From an uncultured bacterium (GTDB taxonomy: Bacteria; Bacillota_I; Bacilli_A; RF39; UBA660): 64,000 nt of DNA. Position 1 is the first letter of the stretch. Each line of letters begins with the position of its first letter. A program made the position numbers and the translations under genes. The stretch lies in assembly GCA_947169285.1 (NCBI GenBank), contig CAMVPB010000001.1, positions 203,226 through 267,225 of the forward strand. Reading direction: 5' to 3'. The notes below the pieces were generated by a model, which was given only the letters and a program-made list of their open reading frames with translations, did no database searches and had not been told where the DNA came from. Below are positions 5,930 to 13,633 of this stretch, piece after piece.

Positions 5930-6466
5930 ATGATTTACGATTATAAAATAAAGAACAGAAAGAATGAAGAAATATCTTTAAGTGATTTTAAAGGCAAAGT
6001 ATTAATAGTTGTTAATACTGCAACAGGATGTGGTTTCACTCCTCAATATGAAGGACTAGAATATTTATATAAAAAGTATCATGATAAGGGATTAGAAATA
6101 TTAGATTTTCCATGCAATCAATTTGGAAATCAAGCACCTGGAAGTGATGATGAAATCCATGAGTTTTGTGCATTAAAATATAATACATCATTTGATCAAT
6201 ATACTAAAGTTGATGTTAATGGTGAGAATGAAATACCAATATATACTTATTTAAAAGAACAAATTAAAGATGATAAAATATCTGGTTTAAAAAATAAAAT
6301 GGCTATGAAGGCTATTGAAAAAATAAGTACTTCAACTAAAAAAGATGGAGATATAAGATGGAATTTTACAAAATTCTTAGTTGATAGAAATGGAAAAGTA
6401 GTAGAAAGATATTCTCCAACTTATAAACCAGAAGATATGGAAGCAGATATTTGTAGAATTTTATGA
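5930..6466 (+). CDS. Glutathione peroxidase family peroxidase
   Basis: 178 residues; reduces hydroperoxides, in bacteria often with thioredoxin as donor. The peroxidatic residue is Cys34 (TATGCGFTPQYEGL) rather than selenocysteine; the family motif FPCNQFGNQAPG follows, and WNFTKFLVDRNG carries the conserved Trp-Asn. I chose ATG 5930, preceded by GTGGTG, because it gives the family N-terminus (YDYKIKNRKNEEISL); an in-frame ATG at 5897 would add eleven atypical residues and overlap the flavodoxin end. Part of an oxidative-stress-flavoured operon. Confidence 0.9.
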   Translation: MIYDYKIKNRKNEEISLSDFKGKVLIVVNTATGCGFTPQYEGLEYLYKKYHDKGLEILDFPCNQFGNQAPGSDDEIHEFCALKYNTSFDQYTKVDVNGENEIPIYTYLKEQIKDDKISGLKNKMAMKAIEKISTSTKKDGDIRWNFTKFLVDRNGKVVERYSPTYKPEDMEADICRIL

Positions 6467-6476
6467 AAGGTGAATT

Positions 6477-6959
6477 ATGGAAAAGATAGAAAGTTTTAAA
6501 GTAAATCATGAATTATTAAAAAGAGGAATATATGTATCTAGAAAAGATTATGATGGTGACAAGGTAATAGCTACTACATTTGATATTAGAATTAAAGAAC
6601 CTAATAGAGAACCAGTTCTTAATATAGCTGAATTACACACTATTGAACATTTAGGAGCAACTTTTTTAAGAAATCATCCAATTTATAAAGATAAAACAAT
6701 ATATTTTGGACCAATGGGATGTAGAACTGGATTTTATGTTATATTTAAAGGAGATTTAAAATCAACTGATATAGTAGACATAATGAAAGAAATGTTTAAA
6801 TTTATGGCTGATTATGAAGGAGATATACCTGGAGCAGATCCTAAATCTTGTGGAAATTATTTAGATCAAAATTTGCCTATGGCTAAATATGAAGCTAATA
6901 AATTTTATAATGAAGTTTTATTAAATTTAAAAGAAGAAAATCTTATATATCCAAATTAG
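6477..6959 (+). CDS. luxS: S-ribosylhomocysteine lyase LuxS
   Basis: 160 residues, the normal LuxS length. Cleaves S-ribosylhomocysteine to homocysteine and DPD, the precursor of autoinducer-2, within the activated methyl cycle. Metal ligands are in HTIEH (His about 54 and 58) and SCGNY (Cys about 125); the FGPMGCRTGFY segment carries the catalytic Cys. Spaced 10 bp from the peroxidase gene, so co-transcribed. pfs (mtnN), its usual pathway partner, is not in the window. Confidence 0.95.
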   Translation: MEKIESFKVNHELLKRGIYVSRKDYDGDKVIATTFDIRIKEPNREPVLNIAELHTIEHLGATFLRNHPIYKDKTIYFGPMGCRTGFYVIFKGDLKSTDIVDIMKEMFKFMADYEGDIPGADPKSCGNYLDQNLPMAKYEANKFYNEVLLNLKEENLIYPN

Positions 6960-6974
6960 AAAGAGTTTAAAAAT

Positions 6975-7679
6975 ATGTGTAATATATATTTAATAAGACA
7001 TGGATTTACTCCTGCAAATAATGCAAGTTATAATGGGCAAAAAGGACTTCGTGAAATTGCTGAAGATAAAGATATGCCACTTGAAATAAAATATGGAAGG
7101 AAACAGGCAGAAGAAATTGGTAGATTTTTAAAAAATATTAAAGGTAAAACTTTAGTATTAGCAAGTCCATATAGAAGAGTACAAGAAACTATGAAAATAG
7201 CCCTTTCTAAAGCGAATTTTAATTATGATTCAAAAGTATGTGATGAACTTAAGGAAATAAATTCTGGAGTTCATTACGCAAGAACAAAAGAAGAATTATT
7301 AGCGTTATATCCAGAAGTAAAAGAAGTATTAGATGGTTTGCATAAAGATCGTTTTGGAACTAAATATTTAAATGGTGAAAGCCAATATGACGTTAGAGAT
7401 AGGGTTAAAAATATTTCATTAGAAATTAAAAAAATAAGAGAATCTAAAAAATATAATAATATCATAGTTTTTGGCCATGGTACTGCTAATAGATGGCTTA
7501 CATATTGGATAACGGGTAAATACATAGATCATACTTTAAAAAACGGAGAAATAATTAAAGTAAATGGAGATAATTATGAAACGGTATTTATGCCAAAAAC
7601 TATTGCTCCACTTGGATATATGGTAGATATAGAAAAGCATAAAGAATTAGTTAAATATAATAATAAAAATAACATTTAA
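6975..7679 (+). CDS. Histidine phosphatase family protein
   Basis: 234 residues of the phosphoglycerate mutase-like histidine phosphatase superfamily. The catalytic N-terminal motif is IRHGFTPAN (RHG, residues about 8-10), with SPYRRVQET following and the second catalytic His in VFGHGTANRW. Substrate unknown. It begins 15 bp after luxS and closes the operon. Confidence 0.85.
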   Translation: MCNIYLIRHGFTPANNASYNGQKGLREIAEDKDMPLEIKYGRKQAEEIGRFLKNIKGKTLVLASPYRRVQETMKIALSKANFNYDSKVCDELKEINSGVHYARTKEELLALYPEVKEVLDGLHKDRFGTKYLNGESQYDVRDRVKNISLEIKKIRESKKYNNIIVFGHGTANRWLTYWITGKYIDHTLKNGEIIKVNGDNYETVFMPKTIAPLGYMVDIEKHKELVKYNNKNNI

Positions 7680-7690
7680 TTGTTATAATC

Positions 7691-7744
7691 TTGACAAGTT
7701 TACTATTCAAATGTTATAGTATTGAACTAACAAGTTTACTTGTT
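7691..7744 (+). promoter_or_regulatory. Promoter with operator repeats of the small XRE gene
   Basis: TTGACA (7691-7696) and TATAGT (7715-7720), 18 bp apart, form a good sigma-A promoter. ACAAGTTTACT overlaps the -35 (7694-7704) and recurs inside the palindrome AACAAGTTTACTTGTT (7729-7744) just before the start codon. Two sites flanking the transcription start suggest autorepression by the XRE protein; that is inference. Confidence 0.7.
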
Positions 7745-7754
7745 AGGGAGTTTT

Positions 7755-7961
7755 ATGAAAAAAGGGATAACATTAAAAAATAATTTAAAAAAAGTAAGAG
7801 CTAAAAAGAAAATTTCTCAACAAGAATTAGCTCACATGGTTGGAGTTTCTAGAAATACAATTAGTTCATTAGAAACTGGACAATATGAACCTACTGCCAA
7901 ATTAGCCTATATTTTATGTATAGAATTAAATAAGAAGTTTGAAGATTTATTTTATTTTTAA
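7755..7961 (+). CDS. Small XRE-family transcriptional regulator
   Basis: 68 residues, essentially one HTH domain (NLKKVRAKKKISQQELAHMV, then VSRNTISSLETGQYEPTAKLA) of the YgzD/YozG-like stand-alone type. I place the start at ATG 7755, preceded by GGGAG; an in-frame TTG at 7740 lies inside the operator palindrome. It is probably autoregulated through the ACAAGTTTACT sites upstream. It sits in front of the GntR-ABC operon but has its own terminator-like hairpin. Confidence 0.85.
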   Translation: MKKGITLKNNLKKVRAKKKISQQELAHMVGVSRNTISSLETGQYEPTAKLAYILCIELNKKFEDLFYF

Positions 7962-7982
7962 AGCAGGTATTTCCTGTTTTTT
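7961..7982 (+). terminator. Short terminator
   Basis: AAGCAGG (7961-7967) pairs with CCTGTTTT (7973-7980) with one G-U pair; the U tract overlaps it. Confidence 0.5.
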
Positions 7983-7983
7983 G

Positions 7984-8040
7984 TTGACTTTTAATTTTAA
8001 AAGCTATACAATATTATTGTATTAAGCAAATAATACAATA
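7984..8040 (+). promoter_or_regulatory. Promoter and palindromic operator of the GntR-ABC operon
   Basis: TTGACT (7984-7989) and TACAAT (8007-8012) are 17 bp apart. A perfect palindrome ATACAATA-T-TATTGTAT (8006-8022) covers the -10, and a further half site AATACAATA lies at 8032-8040 just before the RBS. The placement fits autorepression by the GntR protein, the usual arrangement in YtrA-type operons. Confidence 0.75.
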
Positions 8041-8050
8041 AGGAGACAAT

Positions 8051-8407
8051 ATGGAATTTACATTTGATAATAATATACCGATATATATTCAATTATTGGA
8101 ATATCTTAAAATTTATCTTATTTCAGGAGTGTTTAAATCTGGTGATAAACTTCCTTCTGTAAGAGAATTTGCAACTACCTTTAAAGTAAATCCCAATACT
8201 ATGCAAAAGGCTTTATCTGAACTTGAAAGTATGAAACTGATATATACTGAAAGAACTAATGGTAAGTATGTTACTAAAGATAAAAAATTAATTGAAAAGT
8301 TAAAAGATGAATATGCTATTACTCTTGCTAGAAGTTATTTTGAAGGTATGAAAAAAATAGGATTAGGTAAAGCTGATTCAATAAAATATTTAGAAGGGAT
8401 AAATTAA
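8051..8407 (+). CDS. GntR-family (YtrA-like) transcriptional regulator
   Basis: 118 residues, a winged-helix GntR domain with almost no effector domain, as in the YtrA subfamily. Key segments are PIYIQLLEYLK, GDKLPSVREFATTFKVNPNT and MQKALSELE. YtrA-type proteins repress the ABC transporter encoded with them. The stop is followed 2 bp later by the ABC ATPase start, and a palindrome covers the promoter. Confidence 0.9.
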   Translation: MEFTFDNNIPIYIQLLEYLKIYLISGVFKSGDKLPSVREFATTFKVNPNTMQKALSELESMKLIYTERTNGKYVTKDKKLIEKLKDEYAITLARSYFEGMKKIGLGKADSIKYLEGIN

Positions 8408-8408
8408 T

Positions 8409-9104
8409 ATGGAATTATTAGAGATTAAAAATTTATCAAAATCATTTGATAAAAAAGAAGTACTAAAAGATATCAATTTATGTATTTCGAGTGGTAAGGT
8501 AGTAGGTTTATTAGGTAAAAACGGAGCTGGTAAGAGTACTTTAATTAAATTAATAAATGATTTATTAACACCTACTGAAGGTGAAATATTTGTTAAAGGA
8601 AACAAAATAGGTGCAGATAGTAAAAAAGCAATATCTTACTTACCTGAAAGAACTTACTTGAATAAGCAAATGAAAGTATCTGAAGTAATAGATTATTTTA
8701 GGGATTTTTATGAGGATTTTGATTCTAAAAAAGCTAAAAAATTACTAAAAGATTTAGATTTAGATGTCAATGAAAAGTTATCCAAAATGAGTAAGGGTAT
8801 GCAAGAAAAAGTACAATTAGTTCTTGTAATGTCTAGAAAAGCAGATTTATATATTTTGGATGAACCATTAGGTGGTGTAGATCCTGCAACTAGAGACTAT
8901 ATATTAGATACTATTCTTTCTAATTTTAATGAAAATGCAAGTGTAATAATTTCGACTCATTTAATATCTGATATAGAAAGGATATTAGATGAAGTAATAT
9001 TTATTGATAAAGGAACAGTTGTTTTGCAAGATGATGCAGACAAGCTTAGAAAAAAAGAAAAAGCTTCATTAGATGAAATCTTTAGGAGGATGTTTAAATG
9101 CTAA
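8409..9104 (+). CDS. ABC transporter ATP-binding protein
   Basis: 231 residues, the ATPase of a YtrB-like exporter. Walker A is GKNGAGKST (about 36-44), the signature appears as MSKGMQEKVQL, Walker B as LYILDEPLGG, and the switch His is in STHLIS. It overlaps the permease gene by 7 bp, implying translational coupling. Confidence 0.9.
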   Translation: MELLEIKNLSKSFDKKEVLKDINLCISSGKVVGLLGKNGAGKSTLIKLINDLLTPTEGEIFVKGNKIGADSKKAISYLPERTYLNKQMKVSEVIDYFRDFYEDFDSKKAKKLLKDLDLDVNEKLSKMSKGMQEKVQLVLVMSRKADLYILDEPLGGVDPATRDYILDTILSNFNENASVIISTHLISDIERILDEVIFIDKGTVVLQDDADKLRKKEKASLDEIFRRMFKC

Positions 9105-9889
9105 ATAAATTATTAAAATATGATTTAAAATATATGATAAAAAATATGAGTATATTTTATATACTTGCTATATTCTTTGCTATTTTAACTAGAATATTAT
9201 TTTCATTAAACCAATCTGTAATTGTTAATATAATAAGTCAAATCAGTGTAGGTTGTATGTTTGCAATGGTTGCTAATATACTAATAAATACTATGATGAG
9301 GAGTTGGATAAGATTTAGAGATTCAATATACAGAGATGAATCTTATTTAACTCATACGCTTCCAGTTACTAAAAATAATATTTATAATTCAAAATTTATT
9401 CAAACATTAGTATTCTTTATATTTGGTTTTATAATAATATTGTTAAGTTTATTTATTGCATATTATACTAAAGAAAGATGGTTAATGTTAAAGCAACTTA
9501 TCAATAATATAACAACTGGGTTAAACTTCAATACAACATTATTTGTTATAAGCTTTATGACTGTTATTTTCTTGGAATTTTTCAATGCTATACAATGTGG
9601 ATTTTTTGGAATAATACTTGGTTATAGAAAGAACAATAATAAAATTGTATTTTCTGTGTTTTTTGGATTTATTGCATATTTATTGGCACAAAGTATTGTA
9701 CTATTTCTAGTTTTTGTAGTCGGATTATTTAATGAAAATATTATGAATTTATTTAAAAGTAATGTGTTATTAGATACCGGTTCACTTAAATTATTGATTA
9801 TACTATCAATTACTATTTATATATTAATAATTTGGTTAATGAGTATGCTATGTAAAAAGGTATTTAATAAAGGTGTAAATGTTGAATAA
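9098..9889 (+). CDS. ABC transporter permease
   Basis: 263 residues with about six hydrophobic helices and no ATPase motif: the membrane half of the preceding ABC protein. The N-terminus LLKYDLKYMIKNM is typical of ABC-2-like permeases of Bacillota, and PVTKNNIYNSK is a conserved cytoplasmic loop in such proteins. Substrate unknown; related systems act in envelope stress or peptide-antibiotic responses. Confidence 0.8.
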   Translation: MLNKLLKYDLKYMIKNMSIFYILAIFFAILTRILFSLNQSVIVNIISQISVGCMFAMVANILINTMMRSWIRFRDSIYRDESYLTHTLPVTKNNIYNSKFIQTLVFFIFGFIIILLSLFIAYYTKERWLMLKQLINNITTGLNFNTTLFVISFMTVIFLEFFNAIQCGFFGIILGYRKNNNKIVFSVFFGFIAYLLAQSIVLFLVFVVGLFNENIMNLFKSNVLLDTGSLKLLIILSITIYILIIWLMSMLCKKVFNKGVNVE

Positions 9890-9917
9890 AAAGTAAGTTT
9901 TAGCTTACTTTTTTTTA
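9888..9917 (+). terminator. Terminator of the GntR-ABC operon
   Basis: AAAAAGTAAG (9888-9897) pairs with CTTACTTTTT (9904-9913), followed by more T. Confidence 0.9.
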
Positions 9918-9973
9918 ATTAATAATTCATTTAAATTAAAATATGTTATACTTAATATAAGGAGTAAATGTAT

Positions 9974-10801
9974 ATGAGTAGAAAAAGTGGATATAAAGTT
10001 AAAGATGTAACAGGGATGCAAAACATTATGTTTGATTTAAAACCTAATAGGTGTGAATCAGAAGTATATATGAATGCTAAAGTGGATGTTACTGAATTTG
10101 TTAAATTTATGAAAAAGGAGAAAGAAAAAAATAAGGATGTTACTTATTTTCATGGTTTTTTAACTATACTAGGTAAGATATTTTATAAATATCCTCATTT
10201 AAATAGATATGTTCAAAATAGAACATTATATATGCATAAAGATATTTCTTTTGCTTTTGTTGCAAAAGCTGAATTTAATGAGCAAAGTGAAGAATTCATG
10301 ACTTGCTTAAAAGTTAATGAAAAAGATAATATTTATACAATATCTGAGAGTATTAAAAATAAAGTTGCTGCTATTAGAGATAAGAAAAGTAGACACACAG
10401 ATGGAGCAAATGATATTGTAGATAAAATAGGACATTTATGGAGACCTCTTAGAAGTGCTATTGTTGGTGTTTTGAAATGGGTGGATAGAAAATTTGAATT
10501 ACCAGTATCAATTGCTGATGAAAATATTTATTATAGTAGTTGTATAGTATCAAATTTAGGTACATTTAAAACTGGAGCTATATATCATAATTTAACTAAT
10601 TTAGGAACTTCTTCTGGGTTAATTACATTTGGCGAAGTAAGAGAAGAAAATGGTAAATATTTTATGGAAATTGGTCTTACGGTAGATGAAAGAATATCTG
10701 ATGGATTCTTATTTTGTAAGGCTATGAAATCTATTGAGTATTTATTTGCTCATCCAACTTTATTAAAAGAAAATCTTAATAAAGAATTTGAAGAAAAGTA
10801 G
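9974..10801 (+). CDS. CAT/2-oxoacid dehydrogenase E2-like acyltransferase
   Basis: About 275 residues with the fold of chloramphenicol acetyltransferase and the catalytic domain of E2 acyltransferases: FHGFLTILGKIFYKYPHLNRYV near residue 60-80 and a C-terminal GLTVDERISDGFLFCKAMK, where the usual catalytic HxxxDG appears as DERISDG, so the catalytic His seems absent. No lipoyl domain is present. It may be a non-classical acyltransferase; specificity unknown. The second ATG (9974) suits the AAGGAG at 9959-9964 better than ATG 9968. Confidence 0.7.
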   Translation: MSRKSGYKVKDVTGMQNIMFDLKPNRCESEVYMNAKVDVTEFVKFMKKEKEKNKDVTYFHGFLTILGKIFYKYPHLNRYVQNRTLYMHKDISFAFVAKAEFNEQSEEFMTCLKVNEKDNIYTISESIKNKVAAIRDKKSRHTDGANDIVDKIGHLWRPLRSAIVGVLKWVDRKFELPVSIADENIYYSSCIVSNLGTFKTGAIYHNLTNLGTSSGLITFGEVREENGKYFMEIGLTVDERISDGFLFCKAMKSIEYLFAHPTLLKENLNKEFEEK

Positions 10802-10816
10802 TTTTAAGGAGTACAT

Positions 10817-11473
10817 ATGAGTAAAAAGAAAAATTTAATTATATGTGTAATTTTAGCTTTGATAGCATTTATTTATACATTATTAGTAAAGTATGTTGAT
10901 GTTCAGGCAATAGGGCCTAATGGGTCAAGTGTTGGATTTGCTGGAATTAATAAAGCTATATCAGGTTTATTGGGCACACATATGTCTTTATATAAATTAA
11001 CTGAATATCTAGGATACTTGGCATTGTTGCTTGCATTTAACTATGCACTTATTGGAATACTTCAGTTATTTAAAAGAAAGAGTTTATTAAAAATTGATAA
11101 AGAAATAATAATTCTTGGAGTATTTTATATAATTGTAATTGGTTTATATGTGTTTTTTGAAAAAGTAATTATTAATTATAGACCAGTATTAATTGATGGT
11201 GTTTTAGAAGCTTCTTATCCTTCATCTCATACATTACTTGCATTGTGTATATGTGGAAGCTCTTTGATAGTGAATAAATATTTATTTAAAGACAAAAAAA
11301 GTGCTAAGTATGGGAATGTTATTTCAATTTTATTAATGATATCAATTCTTTTAGGAAGATTAATTTCTGGAGTTCATTGGTTTAGCGATATTATTGGTGG
11401 AATTTTAATATCAGTAGCCTTACTTAAAATATTTAAAACAGTATTGGAATGCATAAATGAAAAGAAAGCCTAA
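10817..11473 (+). CDS. PAP2-family membrane phosphatase
   Basis: 218 residues with about five or six membrane helices. The PAP2 signature is visible: NYRPVLIDG (variant of the first motif), YPSSHT (second motif, catalytic His), and GRLISGVHWFSDIIGG (third motif, catalytic His and Asp). Likely a lipid phosphatase such as undecaprenyl-diphosphate or phosphatidate phosphatase, acting at the outer membrane face. It begins 15 bp after the acyltransferase gene, in an apparent two-gene operon. Confidence 0.9.
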   Translation: MSKKKNLIICVILALIAFIYTLLVKYVDVQAIGPNGSSVGFAGINKAISGLLGTHMSLYKLTEYLGYLALLLAFNYALIGILQLFKRKSLLKIDKEIIILGVFYIIVIGLYVFFEKVIINYRPVLIDGVLEASYPSSHTLLALCICGSSLIVNKYLFKDKKSAKYGNVISILLMISILLGRLISGVHWFSDIIGGILISVALLKIFKTVLECINEKKA

Positions 11474-11486
11474 TGGCTTTTTTTGT
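11465..11486 (+). terminator. Terminator overlapping the PAP2 stop codon
   Basis: AAAGCC (11465-11470) and GGCTTTTTTT (11475-11484) with a TAAT loop that contains the stop codon. Confidence 0.85.
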
Positions 11487-11574
11487 TTTAAAAAAAATCA
11501 AAAAGAATAGTATTAAGTAAATTGATATTTAGTACTTAATATGCTAAAATTATGGTAATTATGGGGATGATTAT

Positions 11575-12969
11575 ATGAAATTTTATAATTCGTTAACAAA
11601 AAAAGTAGATGAGTTTATAACTCATGAAGATAAAGTAATAAGAATGTATACTTGTGGACCTACTGTATATCATTATCAACATTTAGGTAATATGAGAACT
11701 TATATTACTGAAGATATATTTGAAAAAACATTTAAATATTTAGGATATGATGTTAAAAGAGTAATGAATATAACTGATGTAGGTCATTTAAAAAGCGATG
11801 GAGATACTGGAGAAGATAAAATGGTAATAGCCATGGAAAGAGAACATAAATCTTCTAAAGAAATAGCTAAATTTTATACTGATGAATTTAAAAAAGATTG
11901 CAAACTTATTAATGTAAGATGGCCTGATAAAGTAGTAAATGCAACTGATGAAATAGATATGTATATTAAAATTATATCTAAATTATTAGATACAGGTTAT
12001 GCTTATACTAGTAATGGAAATATTTATTTTGATACTTCTAAGATGCCAAATTATTATGAACTCTCTGGTAAAAAAGAAGAAGACTTAGTTGTGGCATCAA
12101 GAGATGATGTAGATGAAGACCACGGAAAGAAAAATAAAGCAGACTTTGTTTTATGGTTTACGAATTCTAAATTTGGAAATCAAGAATTACAATGGGATAG
12201 TCCATTTGGAAGGGGATTCCCTGGTTGGCATATAGAGTGTTCCGGGATAGCTATTAAATATTTAGGAGAATATTTAGATGTTCACTTTGGGGCAGAAGAC
12301 GCAGTATTCCCTCATCACACTAATGAAATTGCTCAAAGTGAAAGCTATTTAGGACACAAATGGTGTAATAATTGGATTCATTTATCATGGCTATTAACAA
12401 GTGGAATTAAAATGAGTAAAAGCAAGGGACATATTCTAACTGTATCTAAATTAAAAGAAGAAGGATATAATCCTTTGGCTTTTAGATACTTTATCTTAGG
12501 AACATACTATCATAAACAAGTAGACTTCACTTATGAAGCTTTAGAACAAGCATCTTCCGCTTATTCAAAACTATTAAATAAAATTAAACAAATTAATAAA
12601 GAAGGATCTTTAGATAAGGAATTATTTAATATTTATGACAATAAATTTAAAGATGCCTTATCAAATGATTTAGGTACTTCAAATACTCTTACTTTGTTAT
12701 ATGATTTATTAAAAGATAATAGTGTTAATGGAACTACAAAATTAGAATTAATTAAATCTTGGGATCAAGTATTTTCATTAGATTTATTAAAAGAAGATGA
12801 AATAGATAAAAATTTAGAAATTTATATTTTATCTAAAATAGATGAAAGAAATGAAGCAAAGAAAAATAAGAACTATGAACTTTCTGATCAAATAAGAAAT
12901 GAATTATTAGAAAAAGGTATTGAGTTAATTGATACAAGAGAGGGTACTAAATATAAGGTTAATAATTAA
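11575..12969 (+). CDS. cysS: Cysteinyl-tRNA synthetase
   Basis: 464 residues, normal length; charges tRNA-Cys. The HIGH-like signature is HYQHLGNMRT (about 35-44), the zinc ligands are in TCGPTVY and GWHIECSG with HHTNE, and KMSKSKG is the KMSKS loop (about 282-288). C-terminal helical anticodon-binding region is complete. The 100-bp gap upstream has no room for a T-box leader, only a -10-like region and the preceding terminator. Confidence 0.97.
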   Translation: MKFYNSLTKKVDEFITHEDKVIRMYTCGPTVYHYQHLGNMRTYITEDIFEKTFKYLGYDVKRVMNITDVGHLKSDGDTGEDKMVIAMEREHKSSKEIAKFYTDEFKKDCKLINVRWPDKVVNATDEIDMYIKIISKLLDTGYAYTSNGNIYFDTSKMPNYYELSGKKEEDLVVASRDDVDEDHGKKNKADFVLWFTNSKFGNQELQWDSPFGRGFPGWHIECSGIAIKYLGEYLDVHFGAEDAVFPHHTNEIAQSESYLGHKWCNNWIHLSWLLTSGIKMSKSKGHILTVSKLKEEGYNPLAFRYFILGTYYHKQVDFTYEALEQASSAYSKLLNKIKQINKEGSLDKELFNIYDNKFKDALSNDLGTSNTLTLLYDLLKDNSVNGTTKLELIKSWDQVFSLDLLKEDEIDKNLEIYILSKIDERNEAKKNKNYELSDQIRNELLEKGIELIDTREGTKYKVNN

Positions 12970-12991
12970 TCTTATATTTTTTTGTCAAATT

Positions 12992-13018
12992 TTAGCACTC
13001 TCTATTGACAAGTGCTAA
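12992..13018 (+). promoter_or_regulatory. CIRCE element (HrcA operator)
   Basis: TTAGCACTC-N9-AAGTGCTAA, one mismatch from the CIRCE consensus TTAGCACTC-N9-GAGTGCTAA. TTGACA (13005-13010) lies within the element and TAATAT (13028-13033) 17 bp downstream, so HrcA binding would block RNA polymerase. This predicts heat induction of the hsp20 gene below; hrcA itself is not in the window. Confidence 0.92.
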
Positions 13019-13040
13019 AATAAGTGATAATATTTAATTG

Positions 13041-13059
13041 TAGTAAGGAAATCTTACTA
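13041..13059 (+). other. 5' UTR hairpin of hsp20
   Basis: TAGTAAG (13041-13047) and CTTACTA (13053-13059) form a 7-bp stem with a GAAAT loop close to the expected transcript start, in a leader of about 85-90 bases. It could stabilise the 5' end or take part in thermosensing; no clear occlusion of the ribosome binding site is visible. Confidence 0.55.
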
Positions 13060-13125
13060 GGTATTAAAATTATATTTATGTGCTACCATTCATTGATAAC
13101 ACATTATGAAAGGGTGATGATATAT

Positions 13126-13536
13126 ATGATGTTAGTACCAAGAAAAAGATTTGATTTGTTTGATGATTTCTTTGATGATGATTTCTTCTCAAGAAAACAA
13201 CCTAGTTTGATGAAAACTGATATAAGAGAGAAAAAAGATAAATATCTAATTGATATTGATCTACCAGGATTTGAAAAAGAAAATATTAGTTTATCATTAA
13301 AAGATGGTTATCTTGAAATCTCTGCTAAAACAGAAAAAGAAAATAAGAGTGATGATGAAAGAGTTGTAAGACAAGAAAGATTCTTTGGAGAATGCTCAAG
13401 AAGTTTCTATGTTGGTGAAGAAATTAAAGAAGAGGATATTAATGCAGAATTCAAAAATGGAATTCTAAAAATTACAGTTCCTAAAAAAGAAGAAGAAAAG
13501 AAATCAGAAGAAACAAAACAAATTGAAATCAAATAA
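13126..13536 (+). CDS. Small heat-shock protein Hsp20
   Basis: About 136 residues, an alpha-crystallin domain chaperone that holds unfolding proteins. The N-terminus is Phe/Asp-rich (RFDLFDDFFDDDFFS); the domain runs from about 30 to 120 with KYLIDIDLPGFEKENI and the FKNGILKITVPK end. The C-terminal tail has an IEI-like motif (QIEIK). I place the start at ATG 13126 or 13129 behind AAAGGGTG; the frame extends further upstream into the leader, but those residues are atypical. It is under a CIRCE element. Confidence 0.93.
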   Translation: MMLVPRKRFDLFDDFFDDDFFSRKQPSLMKTDIREKKDKYLIDIDLPGFEKENISLSLKDGYLEISAKTEKENKSDDERVVRQERFFGECSRSFYVGEEIKEEDINAEFKNGILKITVPKKEEEKKSEETKQIEIK

Positions 13537-13550
13537 GTAGTATTTATTAA

Positions 13551-13580
13551 AATTCTCGATTATATCGAGAATTTTTTTGT
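13551..13580 (+). terminator. Terminator of hsp20
   Basis: AATTCTCGAT (13551-13560) and ATCGAGAATT (13564-13573), perfect 10-bp stem, then T run. Confidence 0.93.
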
Positions 13581-13633
13581 AAATGAAATGTCATAACTAT
13601 TCATTTTAATTTTATTTATAATATAATATTATT

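Noticed and set aside
11474-11574. T-box leader before cysS
   Set aside because: Only about 100 bp, mostly the previous terminator and a promoter; no specifier loop or T-box sequence.
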